From DATNIC01 sp035604635 (GTDB lineage: Bacteria; Vulcanimicrobiota; Vulcanimicrobiia; Vulcanimicrobiales; Vulcanimicrobiaceae), in the NCBI GenBank assembly GCA_035604635.1, contig DATNIC010000189.1, forward strand, positions 1 to 44,226: DNA of 44,226 nucleotides, in the 5' to 3' direction. The translations under genes were made by a program, and so were the position numbers. Under the pieces are notes generated by a model that made no database searches, had not been told where the DNA came from, and saw nothing but the letters and a program-made list of their open reading frames with translations. This document shows, piece after piece, positions 32,448 through 41,233 of this stretch (the stretch's first letter is position 1; each line of letters starts with the position of its first letter).

Positions 32448-33676
32448 TCCGCATGCCAATCGAGGATCGCTTCCCATTCGGACTTCGGGAAGCGTTCTTT
32501 GGCCTTGATCGCGTCGAGGTACTTGCGCTTGCCGGCGCGGTTGCCCTTACCGATGAGAATACCGCCGACGAGCCGGCCTTCGTGGAAGTAGAGCGAGCGG
32601 TACCACTTCTTCTCGTGATCGATCCGCTGCACCATATCGAGATCCGGGCGGTACTCGGGCGAGAGGCCGAACTGCGTGATCGTTTGATTCGTGAAGACCT
32701 TGCTCGAGTATTCGGGGATGTCGTGATAACGCTCGTCGCCGCCCGCCATGTTGATCGCGACGACCTTGCCATGCGCGCCCGCGTTGTTCCACGTCCCCAT
32801 GCGATAATGCAGCTCGGCGATCGGATCGTCGAAATCGGCGACGTCGCCCGCGGCAAAGATCCCCCCAACGCGCGTCTCCAAACGATCGTCGCAGCGAATC
32901 CCGCCCGCCGCGATCTCCGCTCCGGCGTGTTGCGCGAGCTCGGTGTTCATCGTGAGCCCCAAGCCGACCGCGAAACAGTCCGCCTCGATCTCCATCCCGC
33001 TCTTCATGACAACCTTGGTCACGACACCGTTGGAGCGAACGTACTCTTTGACTTCTTCGTTGAAATAGAGATGGACGCCGTCCTCGCGTGCCGCCTCGTG
33101 CAGCATCTCAGCCGCCTCGTCGCCGATCATGCGCCGCAAAAACCGCGGCCCGCGGACCAGCCAATGCGTCTCCATCCCTCTTGAAGTGAATGCCTCTGCC
33201 AACTCGTACGCGATGAACGAACCGCCGATCGCAACCGCGCTCTTCGCGGTCTCCAAGAACTCCGAGATCGCCTTGGTGTCGTCCATGAACTGGAAATTGA
33301 ACAAGTTGCGGGCATCCCCGCCGCCGGGCTCCGCCGGCGTGTTCGGCCGGCCCCCGGTCGCGATCAGCAGAGCGTCGTATTCGTAGCCCTTCCCATTCGC
33401 AACAACATAACGTTCCTCGGCGACGACCCTTTCGACCCGGGTTAAGAGGTGCAGGTCGATGTTGTGCTTTTCGTGCCACTCGAGATTGCGAATGATGACC
33501 TTCTGCTCCGTCACTTGCTTGCGCAGCAGCGGCGGAAGCGCGATCCGGTTGTAGAGCGGATACGCTTCGTCGGTGAACAGCGCGATCGACGCCGACGGAT
33601 CGTTCTTGCGCAAATGTTCGGCGCACGTCGTCCCGGCGAACCCGTTCCCGACAATAACGTATTTTTTAGGAGCCAT
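32444..33676 (-). CDS. FAD/NAD-dependent pyridine nucleotide-disulfide oxidoreductase (NirB/rubredoxin-reductase type)
   Basis: In this 410-residue protein the FAD motif YVIVGNGFAGTTCAEHLRK is followed by PLYNRIALPPLL and LLIATGGRPNTP. An NAD-binding fold follows (AVAIGGSFIAYELAEAFTSRGMETHWLVRG), then the second FAD motif GGIFAAGDVADFDD. The overall plan matches NAD(P)H:rubredoxin/ferredoxin reductases and the N-terminal part of NirB, but no Fe-S or siroheme domain follows. The physiological acceptor is unknown. It is not GltD, despite lying near gltB. ATG 33676 begins MAPKKYVIVG. Repeat copy C lies 56 nt upstream, in the gap to the divergent small gene. Confidence 0.85.
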   Translation of the reverse strand: MAPKKYVIVGNGFAGTTCAEHLRKNDPSASIALFTDEAYPLYNRIALPPLLRKQVTEQKVIIRNLEWHEKHNIDLHLLTRVERVVAEERYVVANGKGYEYDALLIATGGRPNTPAEPGGGDARNLFNFQFMDDTKAISEFLETAKSAVAIGGSFIAYELAEAFTSRGMETHWLVRGPRFLRRMIGDEAAEMLHEAAREDGVHLYFNEEVKEYVRSNGVVTKVVMKSGMEIEADCFAVGLGLTMNTELAQHAGAEIAAGGIRCDDRLETRVGGIFAAGDVADFDDPIAELHYRMGTWNNAGAHGKVVAINMAGGDERYHDIPEYSSKVFTNQTITQFGLSPEYRPDLDMVQRIDHEKKWYRSLYFHEGRLVGGILIGKGNRAGKRKYLDAIKAKERFPKSEWEAILDWHAD

Positions 33677-33731
33677 GGCTTTCAAACGAGAGGCGCAGCT
33701 TGTGAGCGTACAGAACGCGATCCTTTATCAC

Positions 33732-33845
33732 AATGTTGTTACGGGCCCCCTCGGGGGATGATTGGTTTAGCAGCATGCTGATGGGCCCGATGGTCGGGGG
33801 GCCCCGTGCAGAGCACGGGGGGCGCGGAGCCTGGGGCGGAGCGCC
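33732..33845 (+). repeat. Structured 114-bp dispersed repeat, copy C
   Basis: This copy is in the orientation of the downstream gene. It begins AATGTTGTTACGGGCCCCC, contains the palindrome CCCCC-TC-GGGGG and a distal hairpin with stem CCCCGTGC/GCACGGGG and loop AGA. It ends CCTGGGGCGGAGCGCC, 5 nt before ATG 33851. Ends and length match copies A and B, while the middle ~35 nt diverge. Confidence 0.9.
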
Positions 33846-33850
33846 CTAAG

Positions 33851-34192
33851 ATGGAAGTGCGACTCGTCCAGTTGATGGCGTCGTTCATCCGAGTCTCGAG
33901 CGACTACGCCCTGGCGCGCCTCGAGTTTGCGATGCGCTTCCCGGAGCGGGAGTCGCCGCCGGTCTTGAGCCGGCCGCCCGACGCCTCCGAGCGCAGCTTC
34001 CGCCACGAATGGGACGCGATCGAGCGACAGCTCGATGCGCTGGGCGCCTACTTGAAACAGATCGAGCGGCAGCCGCGTACAAGGGAGCGGTCGGACCCCG
34101 CGTTCCAGTCGCTGGTCCGGACCGCCAAAGAGTTGGATCAGTTTGCCCGCGCTTTGCGTTGGGTACTGACCGTCACCGAAAAGGGCGCCTAA
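33851..34192 (+). CDS. Small hypothetical helical protein
   Basis: This 113-residue protein has no recognised motif. It is charged and probably all-helical (MEVRLVQLMASFIRVSSDYALARLEFAMRFPERE, HEWDAIERQLDALGAYLKQIERQPR, LVRTAKELDQFARALRWVL). It has no signal peptide or membrane helix. ATG 33851 has GGAG 9 nt upstream, inside repeat copy C. It precedes the phasin-like gene by 13 nt and is probably co-transcribed with it, so a role on the same structure is possible. Confidence 0.6.
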   Translation: MEVRLVQLMASFIRVSSDYALARLEFAMRFPERESPPVLSRPPDASERSFRHEWDAIERQLDALGAYLKQIERQPRTRERSDPAFQSLVRTAKELDQFARALRWVLTVTEKGA

Positions 34193-34205
34193 GAAAGGTG
34201 AGACC

Positions 34206-34565
34206 GTGAACTCCAATGAGATGATCGAACGCGCGCTGGCGAGCGCGCGCGAACTACAGCGTAGCATGGGCGATACCGCCTCGAAGACCGCCGAGCAGAT
34301 GAAGCCGCTCATCGAACAATCCCTCAAGAACGCCCAAGATCTGCAGGCAACGCTCGCCAAACACGCCCAAGACAGCAGCGCGCTTGCGCAGGAACAGTCG
34401 AAGCAGGCGATGGGGCATCTTCAAGAGTTCATCCGCATCGGTTCTGAAGCAGCAAAAGCGTCGGCGGCGCAAGCGCGCGATTACGCAACGCAGATGGCGG
34501 AGCAATCGCGCAAAGCTGCCGACTCCGTCGCCGAAGCTATGCGGAAGGGCGGCGGGGCAAAGTAG
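34206..34565 (+). CDS. Phasin-like amphipathic helical protein
   Basis: This 119-residue protein is built of Ala/Gln/Lys/Ser-rich helices (MIERALASARELQRSMGD, MKPLIEQSLKNAQDLQATLAKHA, ALAQEQSKQAMGHLQEFIRIGSEAAKASAAQARDYA). It resembles short phasins that coat polyhydroxyalkanoate granules, though such composition is not unique to them. No PHA synthase is in the window. GTG 34206 follows GAAAGGTGAG closely. The C-terminus overlaps the convergent gltB end by 29 bp. Confidence 0.65.
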   Translation: MNSNEMIERALASARELQRSMGDTASKTAEQMKPLIEQSLKNAQDLQATLAKHAQDSSALAQEQSKQAMGHLQEFIRIGSEAAKASAAQARDYATQMAEQSRKAADSVAEAMRKGGGAK

Positions 34566-37500
34566 CTAAGACCGGCGCGGCCCGCTCGGGGGCAACCTCG
34601 ACCGGCTGCGCCGGCGCGATCTTGACGAAACGCTTGGCCGATTGCGGCCAGTCGGCAAGCAATTCGATCGCCCGTGGCGACTCGGTCGCCTGCGCGTGCG
34701 CTTCGAGCAGCTTGCGCAGCGTCTCTACGTTTGGATCGTTCGGCTCGACTTGCGCCGCCGCACATTCGGTCGGCCCTAAGCGATGCCGAACCGTGTGTTC
34801 GGCACCGAGTGCGAACGCAACGCCGCCGGACATACCGCTGGCGAGATTGCGCCCGGTCGGGCCAAGGATGACGACGATCCCCTTCGTCATGTACTCGCAC
34901 GCGTGATCGCCTGCGCCCTCGACGACGACCGAGACGCCGCTGTTGCGCACCGCTAGGCGCTCGCCCGCCGTCCCCAGGATGAACGCATGGCCGCCGCGCG
35001 CCCCGTAGAAGCACGCATTTCCGATGGCGGGCTCGCTCGGATCGCCGACGCTGCGGATGATGATCCGGCCGCCGTCCATGCTCTTGCCGACATAGTCGTT
35101 CGCGTCACCGCGGAGTTCGAGCGTGAGCCCGTCGGTCACGAACGCGCCGAAGCTTTGACCCGCCGTCCCGACGTATCGCAGGGTCGACGGGCGGACTTTC
35201 TCGCCGTTGTTGCGCTGCTCGACGATGTTGTGCGCCAGACGCGCCCCGACCGCGCGATCGCTCGGCGAGATGGTGAGGACTTTTTTCGAGGTCCCATAGT
35301 CGTCGAGGTGCGACTCCGGGCCCGGACGGACGTCGTCGATCGAGCTGCGCTCGGGCAAGCGCAAGATGACCGAGAGATCGACGTGCTGATACTCTTCCGA
35401 AAGGTCGGCGCGTCGGCGCAAGAGGTCGGAGCGGCCATGAATCTCTTCGATGGAGCGGGCGCCGAGCGCGGCTAAACGGCGGCGCACGTCTTGTCCGACG
35501 AACTCGAGGTAGGCGATGGCCTCTTCCGGCGTCCCCTTGAACTTCTTGCGCAGCTCCGGATCTTGGGTCGCGATCCCGACCGGACACGTGTTCAAGTGAC
35601 ACTGCCGTGCGTAAATGCACCCAAGCGCGACGAGCAGCGCCGTCCCGAAGCCCATGTTGTCGGCGCCGAGCATCGCGGCGAGCACGACGTCGCGCCCCGT
35701 CTTGAAGCCGCCGTCGACGCGCAGCCGCACGCGCGACCGCAAGCCGGTCGCGACGAGAGTGTGGTGGGTCTCGACCAGACCGAGCTCCCACGGCAAGCCT
35801 GAGTGCTTGATCGAGCCGAGCGGCGAGGCGCCGGTCCCGCCGTCGTGACCGCTGATGTGGATGACCTCGGCCTGACCCTTGGCGACGCCGCTGGCGACGT
35901 GCCCGATCCCGGACTGCGCTACGAGCTTCACCGCGACTTTCGCTTGCGGCGCAACGCGATGCAGATCGTAGATCAACTGTGCGAGATCTTCGATCGAATA
36001 GATGTCGTGGTGCGGCGGCGGCGAGATCAGGCCTTGACCCGGGATCGCGCCGCGCAATTTCGCGATCTCGACGCTCACCTTGTGACCGGGGATCTGTCCG
36101 CCTTCGCCGGGCTTGCTGCCCTGCGCCATCTTGATCTCGATCTCGTCGGCGCTCGCGAGGTATTGCGCGCTGACGCCGAAGCGCGCCGACGCAACCTGCT
36201 TGATCGCGCTGCGCCCGCTGTCGGGCGTGCGCGCGTAGCGCGACGGGTCCTCGCCGCCTTCGCCGGAATTGCTCTTTGCTCCGATACGGTTGGTCGCGAT
36301 CGCGATCGTCTTGTGCACTTCGGGCGCGAGCGCGCCGAGCGACATCGCGGCGGTCGTAAAGCGCTTGACGATCGCGCTGACCGGCTCGACTTCCTCGAGC
36401 GGGACGGGCGGACCGATCGGGACAGGTTCGATCAAGTCGCGCAGCGTGATGGGCGGCCGCGCTTGCATCTGATCGGAAAGCTTCTCGAACGCGTCGTAGT
36501 CGCCGTGCATCGCGTTCGCGCGCAAATTCTTGATCACGTTGGGATCGAACGTGTGCCTGACGCCCTCGCGCCGGAAACGGAAATAACCCCGGTCCGGAAG
36601 CGGCTCCCCGTCATCGGCGTGCTGCGCCCACGCGCGCATGTCTTCTTCAAACTGCGCGAACGTGACCGATGGGACGTGAGCTTTCATCCCCGGGAAGCAC
36701 AAATCGACGATCTCGCGCCCCAGGCCGATCGACTCGAACGTCTGCGCGCCGGTATACGATCGCAGCGAGCAGATGCCGAGCTTCGACATGATCTTGAGCA
36801 CGCCCGAGCGGACGGCCGAGAGGAACGCTTTCTGCGTCCCTTCCTTTTGAGCGGCGCGCAGCGCGAGCCACGGCGTGACGACGTTTGCGCCGGCCGCGAT
36901 CACCGTCGCGATCGAGTGCGAGTCCCTGGCGTAGCCGTCGGCGGCGGCGAGCGAGGCTTGCATCCGCAAGCCTTCTTTCGTCAGCCGCTGATGAACCGCC
37001 CCAACGGCGAGGACCGCCGGGATCGCGACCCCGGCGCCGCGATTGTCGAGGACGATGAACGTCGCGCCTTCGCGCACGGCGTTGACCGCGTCGTCGCAAA
37101 TCTGCTTGAGGCGCGTGTCGAGCGCCTCTTTGCCGAGCGCGAGCGCGATCGGCCGCTGCTCGAGCCGATGGTCAAAGCGCAGCGAATCAAACGTGTGCTC
37201 GTCGAGGACGGCGTGCGCGACCATGACGACGGAGCCGGTCGCCGGGACGTCACCGTTGCTCGGACCCGAGCCGACGAACGCACGCATGTCGAAGACGAGC
37301 CCTTCGCGCAGCGGATCGATCGGGGGATTGGTGACCTGCGCGAATCGCTGGCGCAGATAATGCGCGAGCGGGACGCGCCGCTCCAAGAACGCGAGCGACG
37401 CGTCGTCGCCCATCGAATAGACAGGCTCACCTTGCCCCGCCGCCATGACGCCGACGACGCCTTTGTAGTCGTCTTTGACGAAGCCGAAGCGCAGCAGCAT

Positions 37501-38790
37501 CGCGTCATCGAAGTCCGGCGCATCGGAGCCATTCTCGAGCGCATCGAACTCCCACGATTTTACGACCGGACGGAAGTCGGCGCGCTCGCGCCGCTCGGCG
37601 CGGAAGGTTTGCGGCTCGACGAGCTCGGCCGACGCAAAGCGAACGACGAGCCGTTCCCCGGGGCCCAAGCGGCCGCGCTTGACGATCGGATCATCGCCGA
37701 AATCGACGACACCGGCCTCGGAAGCGCACAGCACTTTGTTCGACGCGGTGCGACACCAGCGCAGCGGACGAAAACCATTGCGATCGAGGGCCGCCCCGAC
37801 GGTATCGAGATGGTTGAAGACGATTGCCGCCGGGCCATCCCACGGCTCCACCGTCGGCATGTGCGCGTCGTAGTACGCGCGCAAACGATCGTCTTCGGCC
37901 TCAACTGCCGGCGCCAGCATCAGATCGACCGCCTCTTCGACGCGGTACCCCGCGCCAATCATCGCGCCGATCGCCGTGTCGAAGTCGAACGAGTCGCTGG
38001 CCCAGCGGTGCGTCGCGATTCCGCGCGCGTGCATCCAGGCTTTGTTACCGGTAATCGTGTTGATTTCGCCGTTGTGCGCGATGAACTTGAACGGCTGCAC
38101 GAGGCGCCACTGCGGCGAAGTATTCGTGCTGAAGCGCTGATGGAAGACGGCGAACCGCGAGGCGAACAGCGGGTCGGCGAGATCCTTGTAGTACGCGCCC
38201 AGCTCGTTCGAGGAGAGCAGGCCCTTGTAGACGACCGAATTCGATGAGGCGCTCACGAGCGTCGCGTCGGCGCTCATCTCGCGAAACGCACGATCGATGC
38301 CGCGCCGAACGGCGCGCATCCGCTCGCGAACGTTGCCCGGTCCCATGTCGACGATCAACTGCTCGAAGCGCGGTGCCGTATTACGCGCGTGCTGTCCGAG
38401 GACCGACTCGTCGACCTGCGGCGTGCGCCAGCGGATCGGCGAGACTTCGGCTTCGCGGACCGCAAGCTCGACCCGCTCGCGGACGGCCGCGGCATCCTCT
38501 GCGTCGCGCGGCAAGAATAACCCGACGGCGGCGGCGTGCCGCTCCGGGACGCGCAAGCCCGAGGCAACGAGTTCGCGCTGCAAGAGAGCCCGCGGCGTCT
38601 CGCAGAGGATCCCGGCGCCGTCGCCGGTCCGCCCGTCGGCGGCCCGTGCCCCGCGATGCGCCATCGAGCCGGCCGCCTCCAGCGCAAGACGAATGACATC
38701 GTGCGACGCGCGATTCGAGAGGTCGGCCAGGAACCCGACGCCGCAGGCGTCGTGTTCGGTCTCGTGCTCGGCTAGGTTGGGGGAGCGCAT
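34537..38790 (-). CDS. gltB: Glutamate synthase large subunit
   Basis: This 1417-residue, full-length alpha subunit has an N-terminal glutaminase with HDACGVGFLADL, where Cys16 is the probable Ntn nucleophile after a short propeptide. A central domain leads to an FMN/2-oxoglutarate synthase domain (GAKSNSGEGGEDPSRY, KVSVEIAKLRGAIPGQGLISPPPHHD, SGHDGGTGASPLGSIKHSGLPWELGL). The [3Fe-4S] ligands lie in CIYARQCHLNTC (C-x5-C-x4-C). A C-terminal beta-helix follows (GRIIIRSVG...GNACFYGARGG). It makes two glutamates from glutamine and 2-oxoglutarate. The beta subunit gltD is not adjacent, so the electron donor gene is elsewhere or the enzyme is ferredoxin-like. Start ATG 38790 with AGAGGATCA just upstream. 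Confidence 0.97.
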   Translation of the reverse strand: MRSPNLAEHETEHDACGVGFLADLSNRASHDVIRLALEAAGSMAHRGARAADGRTGDGAGILCETPRALLQRELVASGLRVPERHAAAVGLFLPRDAEDAAAVRERVELAVREAEVSPIRWRTPQVDESVLGQHARNTAPRFEQLIVDMGPGNVRERMRAVRRGIDRAFREMSADATLVSASSNSVVYKGLLSSNELGAYYKDLADPLFASRFAVFHQRFSTNTSPQWRLVQPFKFIAHNGEINTITGNKAWMHARGIATHRWASDSFDFDTAIGAMIGAGYRVEEAVDLMLAPAVEAEDDRLRAYYDAHMPTVEPWDGPAAIVFNHLDTVGAALDRNGFRPLRWCRTASNKVLCASEAGVVDFGDDPIVKRGRLGPGERLVVRFASAELVEPQTFRAERRERADFRPVVKSWEFDALENGSDAPDFDDAMLLRFGFVKDDYKGVVGVMAAGQGEPVYSMGDDASLAFLERRVPLAHYLRQRFAQVTNPPIDPLREGLVFDMRAFVGSGPSNGDVPATGSVVMVAHAVLDEHTFDSLRFDHRLEQRPIALALGKEALDTRLKQICDDAVNAVREGATFIVLDNRGAGVAIPAVLAVGAVHQRLTKEGLRMQASLAAADGYARDSHSIATVIAAGANVVTPWLALRAAQKEGTQKAFLSAVRSGVLKIMSKLGICSLRSYTGAQTFESIGLGREIVDLCFPGMKAHVPSVTFAQFEEDMRAWAQHADDGEPLPDRGYFRFRREGVRHTFDPNVIKNLRANAMHGDYDAFEKLSDQMQARPPITLRDLIEPVPIGPPVPLEEVEPVSAIVKRFTTAAMSLGALAPEVHKTIAIATNRIGAKSNSGEGGEDPSRYARTPDSGRSAIKQVASARFGVSAQYLASADEIEIKMAQGSKPGEGGQIPGHKVSVEIAKLRGAIPGQGLISPPPHHDIYSIEDLAQLIYDLHRVAPQAKVAVKLVAQSGIGHVASGVAKGQAEVIHISGHDGGTGASPLGSIKHSGLPWELGLVETHHTLVATGLRSRVRLRVDGGFKTGRDVVLAAMLGADNMGFGTALLVALGCIYARQCHLNTCPVGIATQDPELRKKFKGTPEEAIAYLEFVGQDVRRRLAALGARSIEEIHGRSDLLRRRADLSEEYQHVDLSVILRLPERSSIDDVRPGPESHLDDYGTSKKVLTISPSDRAVGARLAHNIVEQRNNGEKVRPSTLRYVGTAGQSFGAFVTDGLTLELRGDANDYVGKSMDGGRIIIRSVGDPSEPAIGNACFYGARGGHAFILGTAGERLAVRNSGVSVVVEGAGDHACEYMTKGIVVILGPTGRNLASGMSGGVAFALGAEHTVRHRLGPTECAAAQVEPNDPNVETLRKLLEAHAQATESPRAIELLADWPQSAKRFVKIAPAQPVEVAPERAAPVLATLPRRPSA

Positions 38791-38963
38791 TGATCCTCTA
38801 AATAGGCTGGAAAGCGAATGTACCCGGGCACCCGGTGAAAGCCGCCTCCACGGTCTTCCACCACTCCCGGTAATAATTCTCGCGCCGCGGCGTCGCGCGA
38901 GTGAACGCTATCCTTTCGACATAGGTGCAGAATGTCTCCCGCTGGCGCGGCAAATGGTCGCGG
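38791..38963. other. 173-nt gap between gltB and the M20 amidohydrolase
   Basis: It contains the gltB ribosome-binding region (AGAGGATCA before ATG 38790) and a GC-rich hairpin around 38879-38901 (CTCGCG...CGCGAG) that could end the M20 transcript. No T-tract follows the hairpin and no coding frame is convincing. Confidence 0.4.
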
Positions 38964-40124
38964 TCACGGCCCCAGGCCGATGCCCACCATCATGCGGTAG
39001 CCGATGTCGAGCGCGCTCTCGTCGATATCGAAGTGAGCGCTGTGGTGCGGATACGCGGTCGCGTCGCCGCCGCGCGCGCCGACGATGAAGTATGCGCCGG
39101 GGCGTTCTTCCTGCATGAACGCCATGTCTTCGGCCCACATCACGATCTCGTGACCGTCGATGACATTGTCGGCGCCGACGACCTCACGCCCGACCGCGCG
39201 GACGACGTCGTTGGCGACACGGTCATTCACGGTCGGCGGATAGTTGAAGTTGTACTCGAAGCGCGTCTCCACTCGCATCGCATCGGAGAGGCCCTTGACG
39301 ATCCGCCCGATCCGCTCGGGCATGCTCCTGCGAATCTCACGGTCGAAGCAGCGGACCGTCCCGGCGAGGACCGCCTCATCCGGGATCACGTTGAACGTCG
39401 TCCCGGCGACGAACTTGCCGACGGTAACGACCGCCGGGTCGCGGGCCGCGATTTCGCGGCTGACGATCGTCTGCAGCATGGTCACGAGGTGGCTCGCCGC
39501 GACGATCGGATCGATCGCGTTCTCCGGCATCGCCCCGTGCCCGCCCCTTCCTTTTATCCAGAGATAAATCTCGTCGGCCGAAGCAAAGAACGCGCCGTCG
39601 CGGACCCCGATCTTCCCGACGTCGAGCCCGGTGTAGAGATGCAGCGCGAACGTGCGGTCGACGTGCGGGTTCTCGAGCGCGCCGTCGTCGATCATCAGCT
39701 TGTTACCGCCCGCGCCCTCTTCGCCCGGCTGGAAGCAGAACACCAGCGATCCGCGGATATCATCGCGACGGGAGGCGAGCGTCCCCGCAGCCGCGAGGAG
39801 CATCGCCGTGTGACCGTCGTGACCGCAGGCGTGCATGACGCCGTCGATCGTCGAGCGATACTCCGTCTGCGTCAATTCCGCAATCGGGAGCGCGTCCATG
39901 TCCGCGCGCAAGAGGGTGGTCGGACCCGGCTGCTTCCCGCGCAACGTCCCGAGCACGCCGGTCTTCCCGATACCGGTCCGGACGTCGTCAAGATTAAGGC
40001 GTCGCAACTCGTCGGCAACGAAGCGCGCCGTTTCGAACTCGACCATCGAGAGCTCGGGCCGGGCGTGCAGTTGACGTCGCACGCGGACGAGCTCGTCGTG
40101 CGGGGCGGGGAGTTCGACAAGCAT
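38964..40124 (-). CDS. M20-family amidohydrolase (hippurate hydrolase / N-acyl amino acid deacylase type)
   Basis: In this 386-residue di-metal peptidase/amidohydrolase the signatures are RRQLHARPELS, LLRADMDALPI, MHACGHDGHTAMLL (His98, Cys100, His102), PGEEGAGG (Glu135, Glu136), the lid segment GRGGHGAMPENAIDPI and a C-terminal HSAHFDIDESAL. The Cys in HACGHDGH is typical of the IAA-amino acid hydrolase/hippurate hydrolase group. Natural substrate unknown. ATG 40124; the 65-nt gap to the divergent E1alpha gene must contain their promoters. The gap to gltB (38791-38963) holds a GC-rich hairpin without a clear T-tract. Confidence 0.9.
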   Translation of the reverse strand: MLVELPAPHDELVRVRRQLHARPELSMVEFETARFVADELRRLNLDDVRTGIGKTGVLGTLRGKQPGPTTLLRADMDALPIAELTQTEYRSTIDGVMHACGHDGHTAMLLAAAGTLASRRDDIRGSLVFCFQPGEEGAGGNKLMIDDGALENPHVDRTFALHLYTGLDVGKIGVRDGAFFASADEIYLWIKGRGGHGAMPENAIDPIVAASHLVTMLQTIVSREIAARDPAVVTVGKFVAGTTFNVIPDEAVLAGTVRCFDREIRRSMPERIGRIVKGLSDAMRVETRFEYNFNYPPTVNDRVANDVVRAVGREVVGADNVIDGHEIVMWAEDMAFMQEERPGAYFIVGARGGDATAYPHHSAHFDIDESALDIGYRMMVGIGLGP

Positions 40125-40189
40125 GCGACGCGACTTTTTGGGTGCGCTGGTCAGGGACCTTGCGGGCGCCGAGTAGAAGAGGAGGTGGC

Positions 40190-41233
40190 ATGGCCAGCAA
40201 AATGGTTACGTCGCAATCCCGGGCGCACGTACCACAATTCGAACGCCATGGACTTTCGGACGAACAGCTGGTCTGGATGCTGCGCAACATGCTGTTGCAG
40301 CGCACCATCGACAACCGCGGCTTTCAGCTCAACCGCCAGGGGAAAATCCCTTTCGCTGCGGGGAGCGAAGGCCACGAAGGGCTTCAAGCCGGCGCCGCTG
40401 TGGCATTTCACAAGGGCAAGGACATCCTGGCCGGCTACTATCGCGACTTGGGCCTCTTCCTCGGGATCGGGGTCACGGCCGAGGAGGCGCTGCGCTCGCA
40501 GTTTGCCTGCGCCTCCGACCTGAGCGCGGGACGTCAATTCCCCCATCACTTCACTAAGAAGTCGATTGGCCTCGTCTCGATTTCGTCGGTGATCGCCGCG
40601 CACTGCACGCACGCGGTCGGGTTCGCGTACGCGATCAAGTATCGCGGCGAAGAAGGCCGCGCCGTCCTGTGCACGTTCGGCGACGGCGCGACCAGCGAAG
40701 GCGAATGGCACGAATCGCTCAATTTCGCCGCTGTCCAGCACCTCCCGATCGTTTTCTTGTGCGAAAACAACGGCCTTGCGATCTCAGTCCCGGTGCGCAA
40801 ACAAATGGCGATCGACAACGTCTCCGAACGTGCGCCGGCGTACGGGATGCCGGGCGAGACGTTCGATGGTCTCGATCCGATCGCGAGCTACGATGCCGTC
40901 AAGCGCGCGCTCGACCGTGCCCGCGCCGGAGACGGGCCGTCATTGATCGAGGGGAAAGTCCACCGGTATCTCGGCCATACGACCGACGACGACGACCGGA
41001 CCTATCGCTCGCGCGACGAGGTCGCGGAGATGCGCAAGCGCGATCCGGTCCCTTCGTTCGAGTCGTTCCTCATCGACCACGGTGTGCTCGACAAAGCGCG
41101 GCTCGACGAGATGCGCAAGGATATCTTGCGCGAGGTGAACGAGGCGACCGATCGAGCCGAAGCGGAACCACTCCCGTCCTCGGAAGATCTCTACACGAAC
41201 GTCTACGCGGGCGAGACGCAGCCTTGGCGGTAA
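40190..41233 (+). CDS. 2-oxoacid dehydrogenase E1 component, alpha subunit (pyruvate/branched-chain type)
   Basis: This 347-residue TPP-dependent decarboxylase subunit has IPFAAGSEGHEGLQAG, the TPP/Mg motif FGDGATSEGEWHESLNFAAVQHLPIVFLCENN (~163-194) and the phosphorylation-loop region VHRYLGHTTDDDDRTYR. Heterodimeric E1 occurs in both pyruvate and branched-chain 2-oxoacid dehydrogenases, and the sequence looks closer to the branched-chain branch. ATG 40190 has a strong GAGGAGGTGG just upstream; earlier in-frame starts lack one. It heads the E1alpha-E1beta-E2 operon. The E3 gene is not in the window. Confidence 0.92.
   Translation: MASKMVTSQSRAHVPQFERHGLSDEQLVWMLRNMLLQRTIDNRGFQLNRQGKIPFAAGSEGHEGLQAGAAVAFHKGKDILAGYYRDLGLFLGIGVTAEEALRSQFACASDLSAGRQFPHHFTKKSIGLVSISSVIAAHCTHAVGFAYAIKYRGEEGRAVLCTFGDGATSEGEWHESLNFAAVQHLPIVFLCENNGLAISVPVRKQMAIDNVSERAPAYGMPGETFDGLDPIASYDAVKRALDRARAGDGPSLIEGKVHRYLGHTTDDDDRTYRSRDEVAEMRKRDPVPSFESFLIDHGVLDKARLDEMRKDILREVNEATDRAEAEPLPSSEDLYTNVYAGETQPWR

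Noticed and set aside
35803..38247. Very long open frame (814 codons) on the plus strand opposite gltB
   Set aside because: It is the antisense of a certain gltB. High GC leaves stop-poor frames everywhere, and its translation is Arg/Asp-rich with no motifs.
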